Positions 50,101-60,633 of a DNA stretch of 64,000 bases are shown in pieces (position 1 is the first letter of the stretch; the number at the start of each line of letters is the position of its first letter). Below the pieces are notes generated by a model that searched no databases, was not told the DNA's origin, and worked only from the letters and a program-made list of their open reading frames with translations. The translations under genes were made by a program, and so were the position numbers. This DNA comes from Acanthaster planci (lineage: Eukaryota; Echinodermata; Asteroidea; Valvatida; Acanthasteridae), in assembly GCF_001949145.1 (NCBI RefSeq), contig NW_019091364.1, positions 2,594,740 through 2,658,739 of the forward strand, written 5' to 3'.

Positions 50101-50857
50101 CCGGAAGCCACCCAACCTGTTGCTCATAGAAATGTGTGCCATGATGAGCCCTAGCCATGTAATTCGGATGCGATTTATGACTCACTCTGTGTGCATTGTT
50201 GTCTGATTTTGCTATAGCACGCGTCTGTCGGGACTGAAATTTTCTCTTGGGATAAATTAGTTTTCTTTTCCTGGGATTTTCCTCTGGGATAAGTGAGCCC
50301 TTACAAAGAATGTAAGTTGTGGATGCTGAGATGGTGCACATCCGATTGACCAATCACAACCATATTAATTTTGGGGAACATTATCGTACCATCGTGGTAT
50401 GTTGAATTTGCTTGCTCGATGGAACTGGGAGAATTTTAGAGGGTTCGTTGAAACTCCTGGCAAAATGTGACGTGGAAACAGCGACAAACTTCATCATGCA
50501 GTTGAACAGTGGTGAAACTGAAGCCTGTGGGGTTGTGGATGGGGTGGGGGGAACACGTGACAACCCCCCCTACCCCACCACCGGGGTGTCCCCACCCCTT
50601 TAGCCAAAGATGGCCACAATGGGCCACATGGTCCGAGAACCTGTACTCCGTATACTGCAACTATCTGGCCACTGTTGTTTAGAAGTCTAAAAACCACATC
50701 CGTTAATTCTTTATTTAACAGCCATCTACCGGTGAAGGGTCTCTACGTCTGGTGCCAAGGTTGCTCCCATGGAGGTCATATACAACACATCCAAGAGTGG
50801 TTACAGGAAAACCCGATGTGTCCGACAGGCTGCGGCCATTACTGTGAATACACGTGA
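41118..50857 (+). CDS. WDR24: WDR24 orthologue, GATOR2 subunit
   Basis: Exons: 41118-41225, 41382-41495, 42179-42363, 42499-42624, 43329-43460, 43640-43850, 44978-45078, 45560-45769, 45966-46076, 46648-46753, 47094-47409, 47722-47778, 48236-48389, 48931-49033, 49554-49639, 49913-50025, 50722-50857 (TGA). All phases join, giving 788 residues after a split first codon; human WDR24 has 790. The N-terminal half is a WD40 propeller ([33 protein letters not shown]). An acidic linker lies in the 47094 exon ([10 protein letters not shown]). A helical segment follows ([15 protein letters not shown]). The C-terminus is a zinc-binding RING-like domain ([32 protein letters not shown]). With SEC13, SEH1L, MIOS and WDR59 it forms GATOR2 at the lysosome and promotes mTORC1 signalling. 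No ATG was found upstream in frame; the first exon starts TG, so the start codon may be split by an intron (A|TG). Confidence 0.95.
41811..42162. repeat. 176-bp tandem duplication in WDR24 intron
   Basis: Two adjacent copies, 41811-41986 and 41987-42162, start TCTCTAGACATGAGATTTGG and end in TGCCATTAACTCCAACA. They differ at only a handful of sites (for example near 41855 and 41890-41905). The second copy ends 16 bp before the acceptor of the exon at 42179. Confidence 0.95.
44129..44203 (-). mobile_element. tRNA-derived SINE head
   Basis: Minus-strand reading gives a B box GGTTCAAATCC near 44135-44145 and, about 50 bp upstream, an A-box-like TGATGTGTGGATTGG. The middle (CGGGAGTACTCCCG) is palindromic and not a normal anticodon arm, so this is better read as a SINE head than as a tRNA. 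It lies in a WDR24 intron. Confidence 0.5.
45362..45482. repeat. MITE-like element, copy 2 (partial)
   Basis: Parallels 35450-35585: GATGGACAATGA against GATGAACAATGA, CTTGAA-type middle, then GAAATGACTCGCGATGGGACTTGCACGG against GAATGACTTGTGATGGACTTACAGGG. It lies in the WDR24 intron just before the exon at 45560. Confidence 0.5.
46451..46506. other. assembly gap (56 N)
   Basis: Run of N in the WDR24 intron between exons ending 46076 and starting 46648. The flanking exons join in phase, so no coding loss is implied. Confidence 0.99.
46755..46985. repeat. AAGTACTT-rich degenerate repeat, copy 2
   Basis: At least six AAGTACTT or GAAGTACT words spaced at roughly 30-40 bp, with the unit (T)TTGAAGTACTCAACTTCAG. 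It begins directly after the WDR24 exon ending 46753. Related wording is at 19161-19368. Confidence 0.6.
48480..48640. repeat. dispersed repeat, copy 2
   Basis: Homologous to 35890-36060, in a WDR24 intron; see that entry for shared words. Confidence 0.55.
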
Positions 50858-51792
50858 CGCGGCACTCAAGTACGGCTTACTGGAACTACCAGCATGGACA
50901 ATGAATATTGCCAATATCATGAATATGCACGAGATGATGAATTCCAAACTTACAGTACCAGTGCTGTCAAACAATCAAGGCTGCAGACTTGAGCTGAAGG
51001 TAACCGTGTCTAGTTTCCCGCACCAAATGAATGTGGTACAGGTGGAGTAATGTCAGCCTGATTGGTGCCTGACTATTCTTAATATCGCTCAGTCTGGTAC
51101 CTGTGGGCTCTATCCTGTGTCAAAGAATGCATGCCACTTGCCTGAGAGGCACCAGACTAAGACCATGTCCAAAACTGGCGGCTGTGTCCAAATTTACTTG
51201 GCACAGCTTTAAATTAGACTGAACCCAGTGAAAGGTGGCAGTGAGCGTCTTCATGCATGGATTTTCCATAGATGCGTGTATTAATGCAAGCCGTTGCCAA
51301 GTAATCTGGATGTGGCTTGGCATTGTTTTCTCTTGCTATGCCTGCTTACTGTGTTGTGCATCAGTGGCAAAAACCCAAAGCCATAGCCTTAAAGCAGTAG
51401 ATTTGATCCTAGCCCTAAGCCTCGTCTGGTCTGGTACCCAATGGCCAGCCTTCAGTGCCGCAGGTCACTTGCAAGCGGTTGCCCAGTAGGTTGTTTTGGA
51501 AGTATGACATTTTCACCTCTTGCCTAGTCTTTGCAAAAACAATCAGTGCTCAAAAAGCACTAGAGTTTCCATGACCGATACCGGTCTAATTCATGCAACC
51601 CTGGCCCCCCCCTCTGCAGTATAGTAGTTTCAAGTGACAAAAAGCAGTCTTTCACTTTAGGTATTGGAAACCTCGGGTGTTAGAACCAAGCTGCTTACCA
51701 CTTTCCAGGTTTGCAACGTTGCTGTGTTGGCCATGCCATGACTTTTGGGCATGATCCCTGACTATTGTGGTGTCTGGGTTTTATGTCTTCTG

Positions 51793-51798
51793 AATAAA
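51793..51798 (+). promoter_or_regulatory. candidate poly(A) signal for WDR24
   Basis: AATAAA about 0.94 kb after the WDR24 stop. Another lies near 52328. Position only. Confidence 0.3.
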
Positions 51799-53352
51799 GC
51801 CCCCTCCCCCCGGCACACACCCTCACAAAGCTACTGACAAATGGAACTACGAACTACCGACATAGGGCTGGATACTTCAGTTGGCAGAGGGCTGGTACAG
51901 GGTTCTGAAGGTTTGAGGTTAAAAACGTCTTTGTCCGTCTTTGTAAACAACCCCCCCTCAACCCCCCCAAAGAAATGGTAATGCTGAATAGATTTGGTTT
52001 TCAAGAGGGGATGTGATCAGAAACCACTTTTGTTTTTTTGTCTGGCCTTTTCTGCACTCTATGGAGCAATTTCTATAACTATACGTCATACATATTCACG
52101 AGGGATTGCCCAATTCTCATTGGTGCATTCACCGTCACGTGCCAGTCGCTATTTTTGCTATTTGCCAAGCGTACATGCGATCGTTCATGCAAGGAGTAAA
52201 TACGCATGCGTTTTTAACTGTCAAAGGCATGCGCAGGAGCAGAAAATCCAGGAACTGTCGCCCGGGTGTACTGTGCACTCGAGGTGGTACCAGCCTAGCA
52301 ACGATCTGCATGCATTCTTGTGTGTAAAATAAACGTAAACTAAAAAAAGATTAATTATTTGTGTTTCAACCTTAGGAACAAAATAAAAGTTTGTGGAAAC
52401 AAATTTGATGAGGTTTTGATTTTCAGAGGTTATTAATTGAAATATGTGTGAGCCTATGAGGTATAGTCAACAAATATAACATGGTTTATTTCAGTTGGAC
52501 AGTCGATTTTTGTTCCCCTAGGCGAACCCCCAATACCTCGGGAAACTAACATCAATTATCCAACCTCAATGTTGTATTTGTATACTAGTCACAGGTACCA
52601 GTGAACAGGTTGTCTTGGAGAGAAAATCCCTGCTGTGGAGCCAGTGACCTGAGATTACTTTGTGCCCGATTTTCATGCGGGCAAAGCCAATGGTTTTGCA
52701 TGTTCTAGTGAGACTTATTTCTTCTGCTAGTTGTACTGTTGCATAACGCAACATTTTTCTAAGTTTACCTGTTTCATTCAAGCCCAGATGAAAAATAGTA
52801 TTTGTCACTTTGTCAGCTTTTTTTTCCTGACTGTAGACCTTTCAAAGGCTTATTTCCCTCTGACTGGTTCGAAAATAGGGTTGAAATAATTCATTATAAT
52901 ATTATTTGAACACGGCGGACTCAAAAATTTCTCAAAACTGGAGACCCAGATATTTTCAAATTTGAGTCATGTTTTTGAATCATATAGAATCTTGTTGGAC
53001 TGAGTGTGGCTTCATTTGATAGATGTCAGCCAATGGAATGAATTTGACCCAAGTATGACTCGTGAACGTACTCATTTTGATAGACCTTATTTCATTTCAT
53101 TACATTGTCTACGTGGGAAATGTTACACAAATAATGTTTAAATGATGCAGTTGCCAGAATAATTTTCATGAAGTGGGAGGATTGAATAATGCGCATTCTA
53201 TCCGCCACGGAATGTAATTTTTTGTTTTCTTTGCATGAATGTGAAACACTCGTTGCTTTGTGCAATGCCTTAATAAATCCAAGGTATTACTTATCCATGA
53301 AATGGTACAAGTGTATTTGCTGTGCGGCCACGCTGTGCACAAAAAGAGTAAC

Positions 53353-53411
53353 TTAACCCTAACAGCCATCAGTCCTCCAACAGGTGCAGAATTGAGGACT
53401 GTTAGGGTTAA
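53353..53411. repeat. 59-bp palindromic element with TTAGGG-type ends, copy B
   Basis: Starts TTAACCCTAACA and ends TGTTAGGGTTAA, with inner arms CAGTCCTC and GAGGACTG-type pairing. Same length as, and opposite in orientation to, the copy at 28542-28600. Confidence 0.75.
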
Positions 53412-54060
53412 TGACACAATAACAACCTATCAGTCAGAATACAGGGATTTACGGAGGCATTGTGAAACCTGTAGGATATAACTGGAATACTTTTTCTTCC
53501 ATTTTGGTATTTTTCAAGTTATTTTAATTTCATAAATATTGGTATTTATTTAGGCTGTTTTCTTTTCTGTGGAAATAATAAACATTATAAACGACAAATT
53601 CAAAGTGATGAGCAATGGTCTTTATTAGACTTACAAGATGATAATTTCAAATGAAATTAAACTTACTCGGCTTCTCTACTTAGTCAAAAAGTTGGAGAAA
53701 ATTATATATTTACGGTTGAATAATGACTCATCTTTACCTATGTATAGATGTTCTGACCAAAATTCTTTACGTCTAGATTGTACAAAAATTTGTTTCAAAT
53801 TACGCGCTCGACAAACTTATTTAGGTTTGTCGCCAAAGGAAAGGGAAAATAAAAAAAGACCTGAAATAAATGGAAAATGACCGAAAACAAACGAAACCAC
53901 AAACGAAAAAGCCAACAACCCCGTCCCCTTCTGGGTTAACGGAGCGACTAGAAAATCACCTGCACTGTTTTGGTCTTTTGTTCGCATTTCCGTCTCCAAC
54001 TCGATTGTTGTACTTGTCCCTGCGATGCCAGCTATATAATGACCCGAAACAGAGACGATT

Positions 54061-54612
54061 TCCGCCCTTTCGAAAGCTAGAAAACGACGTTTTCTTGATA
54101 TTGCTTACAAAGCCTTAGTTCGACCACTCCTGGAATATTGTCAGACGATGTGGGATCCACACCAGAAAAGCAACATCGACACTCTTGACAAAGTACAGCG
54201 ACGTGCTGCTAGGTTCATTTTCAACGATTACTCACAAACCTCCAGTGTGTCTGACATGATCTCTAAACTGGATTGGGAATCCCTCGATATTAGACGAATG
54301 AAAGCCCGACTGTGTACCCTCTATAAGGAGACACATGGCCTCATCCCAAACAATATTTTTCAACTTCTATACCAACCCAACACAAATCGAGTGGCACGAC
54401 CTATTACAAGACATCATCATGGTGACCTTATCTACAACCGTATCCGGGCAAACAAAGATAGCTATCTTCACTCATTGTACCCCTGGACGATTCCTGAATG
54501 GAATTGTCTACCAAACCACGTCAGATGTTCTGCGACTCTTGGCGCTTTCAAGACCGAAATTGACAGAACTGATCTTGCTGTTCTGTCCCAACAAGTTCAT
54601 TTTACAAATTAA
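54061..54612 (+). mobile_element. 5'-truncated non-LTR retrotransposon, reverse transcriptase C-terminal part
   Basis: An open frame of about 180 codons contains the wording typical of the end of CR1/Jockey-type reverse transcriptases: YKALVRPLLEYCQTMWDP, then KVQRRAARFIFNDY, then WTIPEWNCLPNHV and a stop. The catalytic YADD region and the endonuclease are absent, and no frame continues upstream of about 54058, so this is a dead 5'-truncated copy. The 3' end and any terminal microsatellite were not identified. Confidence 0.85.
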
Positions 54613-56249
54613 TTCTTTTAGTTGCAACCAGATTTTGGCGATTGTAAAGTAGCCAGCAGGAGCAGATGTACATGTACAGTGGTTTGCTCTGACGCTGAAG
54701 TAGGCCTACGTCCGAGTAACGTCTTTCAGTGTTATACAGTTACTCCCAGGGAACTGCTTTGGATAATTTTTTCTTCTTGAGATATTTCTGGTTGTAAAAC
54801 AGATACAACATAGTTTACATTTTGTCGATAAGATGTGTCACAAACTGTGTCCGCAATACTTTCGGGCGACGAAGAGGTAATACTCTGTCCCGCCCACTGG
54901 TGGTTTTGTGGAAGGGCCCCCTCCGGCATCTTCACAGGAAGACGGCGCCCTCAGCTTCCAACTTCAAGCAATTACACCTGGTTAATCCAAAATACTTGGT
55001 TACTACACTGTCGATTAATTAAAGATATCTTCGCGTATTGTATTTATTTTAAACTGCTTGTTTTTATGCAATTTTAAACTTTTATGCTGTGTAACCATTT
55101 GCACCAGGGCTGCAAGTACACGGGAATGATCCTCAACCCTGTTTCCTCCACAAATCCTTAAGTCATTACAGAAGCTCTGAAGTGGACCTCGTTATTTCCT
55201 TACAAGTGTTTCTCTGAAAGGCTGCTGGGCAGCGACAACGACCAACTCTTGGCGACGGGGTACTCTCAATTTTGCGGCGGCCACTATTTTCTCTCGTCTC
55301 TGATATACGAAGGTCCTGATTTGAGCGAGGTGCATGCAGGAGGAACCCGGGGTCCGAAATGAGCGCATATAACTAACTCATTTCTGAAGCAGTATACGGT
55401 CATTTAGTATTCTGTAAATTCGAAAGAGTGAAACGTCACGTAATTGGGTTTTGTAGCGTGGTGGGTCAGAAAGGGTTCACGTTGGCGGTTGAGCTTGGTT
55501 TTCATCGCGCGGAGGCACGCTTGATAATGGGTTCAAGTGCGTCATTTACAATGTGGATCACGTTCCTGCACGTGCTTGGATTATAATCGAGGCCTAATAA
55601 AGTTATGCTTTCTGTCTAGTTGATGGTACCACACGTCTTGTTAATGTTTGTGCAGCCTTGAACTTTTACCGCTAGAAGGAATGAATGGACCGAGTTATTT
55701 TAACATTCCAAAGGCACACCCGTAGGCCTACTGGAAGATTTGTTACCGTTTTAAAGGGAAATTAGCGTGACCGTATAGTTTTCCGACAAGAACATTAAAA
55801 AAAAAAACAGTTCAGAACGGGCTAGTTTCTTTAATATCGGCGTCAAGCCCCCTCAGATTGTAAGCATATCATTTTGAAATCGTCGCTAGTACTTTTATAA
55901 TCTCTCGTGTAAAATTTGCCCCATTGTCAAACAGTTTTGAATTTGTTTGGGATGGAATTCCAATGATTTATTTACTATTTTTACTTTTTTTTAAATGCAA
56001 TTTAGGTGGCCATCAACATAAAACTTTCAGAAGTTTTAGAAACTATTCACAGACTAATAAAATTCACATTACTGTTCGCAATCAAACTAAATCCACATCT
56101 GAACATCATTCCATTTCAACTGTCTTAAAAAAAAGTTCCATTAGCTTATTATAGGCTATCAAAAGCAACTTTTTCTAGGTCGTCATGGATCGTCTGCCGT
56201 GACGCCTGTACTCACTTTATTATTATACCCGGCAAGACATGGGGTAGAG

Positions 56250-56600
56250 GGTCCCTCCTCTAAATGTCCAAACCGTACAGACATACATTCAGCAAGAAAC
56301 GAGACCGAGGGGTAATCCCCCCAACATGTCCAATCGCTATAGAGACCCTAGACTATTGTTACCTAACACCCCTCCCGATGTCTGAAAAGAATTCCTCAGA
56401 TTCCAGTGAGACAATAACCAACACGAGGGGGGTCTCTCCGTCTCATATCTCGCTCCATATATGCGGACATTCAAGACCATTGATACCTAACGCATCCATC
56501 CCCCCATGTCTGAAAAGAATTCCAGAGATTCCGGCAAAACAGTGACTAACATCAAAAGGGTGGGCGGTGTTCTCTCCGTCCCATATCTTGCATCAAATGT
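56250..56600. repeat. 128-bp tandem repeat, 2 to 3 diverged copies
   Basis: ATGTCTGAAAAGAATTCC occurs at 56378 and 56506, followed by GATTCC and CTCTCCGTC(T/C)CATATCT in each unit and preceded by TA(C)CTAAC. A weaker partial unit lies at 56262-56370. Confidence 0.7.
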
Positions 56601-57081
56601 CCGGCTACGGCCGGCACAAACACTAGGGTTTAGCGGAAAAATGCAGTCGCTTGCAATTGGCTAGCGCTTCCAGATAGGCCCGCGTATTAATTCAGCCTAG
56701 CCGCAGCCAGGAAATTCAGAGTTGCGCACTTGTTCGCTTAGCAAAAGTTGTTGCTTGTCGTCCTTCCGATTCCCTAGTCATATAATATATGGTACATTGG
56801 TTCATGCTCGTTTAGCGCGCTATCACGCCGACTAACTGCTTTCCTGGAGTGTCGAGTGGCGGCTGAGAGCAATTGCACTTTGGAGCCTAAACTGATTTCG
56901 TTGACGCGGTGACTGTGAGTATTTCCCATGTCATTTTATAGCTAAACGTTAGTCTTTCTTATCGTCACGGTATATAGTAAGCTATCGGCGCTAATGACCA
57001 AGACTGTAGACCTTGTGCCAAAAATGTAGCCTACGAATCCTGAGGTGGTCACCACCGGAGGTAGTAGTTGGTATCCCCCAG

Positions 57082-57142
57082 AACTGTGGGGTCCTTCGTC
57101 CGCCCCGCTCCCATTCCCAGCCCCACGTTGGACCCCACAGTT
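57082..57142. repeat. 13-bp perfect inverted repeat touching the gap
   Basis: AACTGTGGGGTCC at 57082-57094 is mirrored by GGACCCCACAGTT at 57130-57142, the last bases before the N run. GGTGGTCACCACC, a perfect palindrome, lies nearby at about 57044. Confidence 0.85.
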
Positions 57143-57723
57143 NNNNNNNNNNNNNNNNNNNNNNNNNNNNNNNNNNNNNNNNNNNNNNNNNNNNNNNNNN
57201 NNNNNNNNNNNNNNNNNNNNNNNNNNNNNNNNNNNNNNNNNNNNNNNNNNNNNNNNNNNNNNNNNNNNNNNNNNNNNNNNNNNNNNNNNNNNNNNNNNNN
57301 NNNNNNNNNNNNNNNNNNNNNNNNNNNNNNNNNNNNNNNNNNNNNNNNNNNNNNNNNNNNNNNNNNNNNNNNNNNNNNNNNNNNNNNNNNNNNNNNNNNN
57401 NNNNNNNNNNNNNNNNNNNNNNNNNNNNNNNNNNNNNNNNNNNNNNNNNNNNNNNNNNNNNNNNNNNNNNNNNNNNNNNNNNNNNNNNNNNNNNNNNNNN
57501 NNNNNNNNNNNNNNNNNNNNNNNNNNNNNNNNNNNNNNNNNNNNNNNNNNNNNNNNNNNNNNNNNNNNNNNNNNNNNNNNNNNNNNNNNNNNNNNNNNNN
57601 NNNNNNNNNNNNNNNNNNNNNNNNNNNNNNNNNNNNNNNNNNNNNNNNNNNNNNNNNNNNNNNNNNNNNNNNNNNNNNNNNNNNNNNNNNNNNNNNNNNN
57701 NNNNNNNNNNNNNNNNNNNNNNN
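57143..57723. other. assembly gap (581 N)
   Basis: Run of N. The long open frames that cross it are artefacts of translating N. Confidence 0.99.
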
Positions 57724-60552
57724 CACTAAATTTGATGTTGTCGGATCATATCAAGCACCAACGATGGCATGAATATTCAACTTCCTATTCTGCAGTACAC
57801 AATGTTTTAGGGATGCAGATTACCAGCGAAAAATTGCGGCGACGATCATAGGGTACAAAGAGGGCTTATGGTTGCAAAACAGGTGGTGGGTAGCAGGTGT
57901 GCGCTGCTCTCTGGCTATGGACATACCGGGTATGTCAGAAAGCGGTATTTGGCCAGACGTTGTAGCCCGGGCAGTTCAAACTCCTTCTGTGTCCTTCCTC
58001 CATGGTTACTGTAAGTTATGTAATCTCATAATTTCCCACGGTTAAGTCCAATCCGTGCTCGCTTGGCACAAATTCAACATAGTGATGGTGTTACTGCCTG
58101 CTGTCTTCATGGTCTTGATGGTATTTTGGAGCATTATTAAAACCAAAGCCAGCTACAAGAAAGTCCAAAACTTTCAGTGTCAATATTAACGGGCAAACAC
58201 ACCTGGAAGAGACATATACTTTGTTCCTATATTATAATTATCGCATTATAATTATCGCTGTAACTGTTTTATCGTAGTATTGGAAATTATGAATTTTGCA
58301 TTGCCAGTGAGTTCCCAATCGACAATATTCACCCAGGTAATCAATAACTTATGGCCAGGGATAAGTTTTATTAAAACAGAGAAAAATTCTGCATGTTTCT
58401 GTAAGTTTTGATAATGTTTAATAAAAGGTGTAATTTTTCCGAAATTTGGAAATTCTTCTTGACCATTTGTAACTTCTCCTTGACCATGTTCGTCATTACC
58501 TACCATCTATCTCTTTAACAGTTATTTCTAATGCCACCCTGCCCTTGGATATCGATTGCTGGGTTCCTGTATGTCAATTTTGAAATGGCCACAGGTGTCT
58601 AAAGGCACATTTTAATTGCGAAAATGCCAAGCGTTTTTCGGAGTCAAAATTAGTGCTTCTGTGCTGAAAAACTTGAAAAATGAGGCTATTTTGTTTCCTC
58701 TGAAAACAAAATCATTCCTTTTGTCTTTATTTATTCGTAAACAAAGTGCTTTAAAGGCCACTGTAGAAACCATTTCTCGATATCGCAATAAGAGAGACTC
58801 CACCTCCGCTCGCATACGGTGTGCACGCAGATTTTCTAAGGTATCGTAGAGGAAATAAATTGAACCACAAACAACATTTTATGAATTAAGTTAAAAAATA
58901 AGAGTTGAACAACAGCGAGGATAGGATAATTCTAGAAGGTGAGCGAGCAATCTTTATTTCGATCGGAAAATGTGATAACTACCGCGATAGTGTAGAGTAA
59001 CCCATCATACATGTAGGGGCATGTAAATTCGTTCGGTCTGTCCAATCTGTCAGGGGGGGGGAAGGGACATTTCTTGAGCTAAGGGAGCCTTTCCCATCCC
59101 TTCTCTCAGATTTGAAATTGAGGGGAAAAAAACCAAATCACTTTACCGTAAACCCACCGCATTTTCCAGTCCTATAGGGTTTTTGCGCACGGTGTCAAGT
59201 GGCTTCCGTATAGGGAACTCTTTCCAAGTTGAATTTTGAAAGTGGCCCGGGCATGATATGAGTGGCCGATTGATATCTAAACCGTCAGCTTAAAGTTACT
59301 GGTTTTAATTAAACAACTTTGATACAATGTATGCTCGAGTCATTAATATCATAGCGCGAAGTTACTGTATGGGAAGTAAACTGTGGCAAGACTAATTGGA
59401 TCAGCATTGTGCCAAGGCTTGAAAATTGCCTCCCATGTGATTATGATTAGTCCAGCTGTTGGGTGCTGAAATTGTAATGGCTTGAATTTTTCATAATTCT
59501 GGGGAATTACAACATGGTAATAAAACCAGTGCACACTGCTTTGTCAAAACGCACAATTGGGCCAAATTAGCAAACTCAACGATCGCTGACCTCCAGTGTA
59601 ACAAGAGGTCAGAAATTTGAAAAAGTTGGATCCAAGAGCATCAGGGGAACCTGTTGGTATGTATGTATATGTATCAAAGGCTATGAGAATTGGTTTCCAA
59701 GAAAAAGTTGACCACTGTGGCATTTTACAATGCCTGTTTGGAGTTGTGAAATCAATAACTTCGGATGAGGATTTGCATGGGCCTAGCTGTGAAAAAAAAA
59801 GATTGTTGGTGGTTAGATAACTTCTAAGAGTTTCGTATGTTTTTAGATGAAACTCTTTTTATCCAGGACGTCTTTTAAAGGAACCAAGAAATGAATTTTT
59901 CTTAGAATCACTTTTGTGTATCTCTGTACTCTTCTTCCATGTGTGAAGGCTGTTGGACATCTTTTTTGAGTTACATGAAGTGAACGGTGCACTTTTTCAA
60001 ACATTAAGAACTGACCAAGCATTTCTGGACAAGTGAGGGCGCTTTTGCTTTGATGTAAATCCAGGAAAACATGGTTCAGGTTGCATGTTTTCATGTTTGA
60101 ATTGTGAATCCCATATTTGCTGGGAACATTTCTGTGAAAAGGATGTTTGCTGGATTATTGCCATATACCGGTACATGTACTTACTCAGCAACAAATTGCC
60201 AAAGAAAATTAAATCTGCCATAGCAGTGGTTACAAAACTCTAGAAATTTTCTGTGCACAAATCAGTGCAACGATTGAGATTCAGTGCCTTGGATGACATC
60301 ATAGTTCTAACATGAATATGCAAATATGCATTAGCATAAAAACCAAAACACATCAAAATATGGGTTAAAAAACTGCAACACCACAATTCAAAATCAGGTT
60401 AATTGAGGCCCAAAGATGGAATTTCAAGGATTTTAGTAAAATTTATAAAAATATTTCTATTTCCTGGTTCTTTTAAGCAAGTTGTGAATGTGCTTTGTCT
60501 ACATCAATTTATTTTGCAGATTCAACAAGTATAGAAAGAAAAAATCCCCATC

Positions 60553-60633
60553 ATGTCCTCGCAAGTGTATAGTGACGAAGCTCGGATCTACCCCAGCATA
60601 TCTGTAGTAGAAAACAGAACAGACGATATACAG
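60553..60633 (+). CDS. probable first coding exon of an unidentified gene
   Basis: A pyrimidine-rich TTTATTTTGCAG acceptor at about 60520 precedes a short leader, then ATG at 60553 and 27 codons reading MSSQVYSDEARIYPSISVVE and on to DDIQ, ending in CAG before a strong GTAAGA donor (phase 0). An in-frame TAG lies seven codons upstream, and A is at -3. The acceptor implies a non-coding exon further left, perhaps near 56900. I do not recognise the protein and found no confident downstream exon, so the gene probably runs past the right edge. Confidence 0.45.

Larger units (their letters stand above)
50858..60552. other. intergenic region downstream of WDR24
   Basis: 9.7 kb without a supportable host exon. 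It contains the WDR24 3' UTR, a candidate AATAAA at 51793, the 59-bp element copy B, a retrotransposon fragment at 54061-54612, a 128-bp tandem repeat at 56250-56600, an inverted repeat at 57082-57142 and a 581-bp gap. A CpG-richer stretch at about 56620-56960 could hold the promoter or first exon of the plus-strand gene whose coding exon is at 60553. Confidence 0.45.

Noticed and set aside
57013-57851. Open frames of 225-268 codons across the gap
   Set aside because: Translated N bases; no real sequence supports them.
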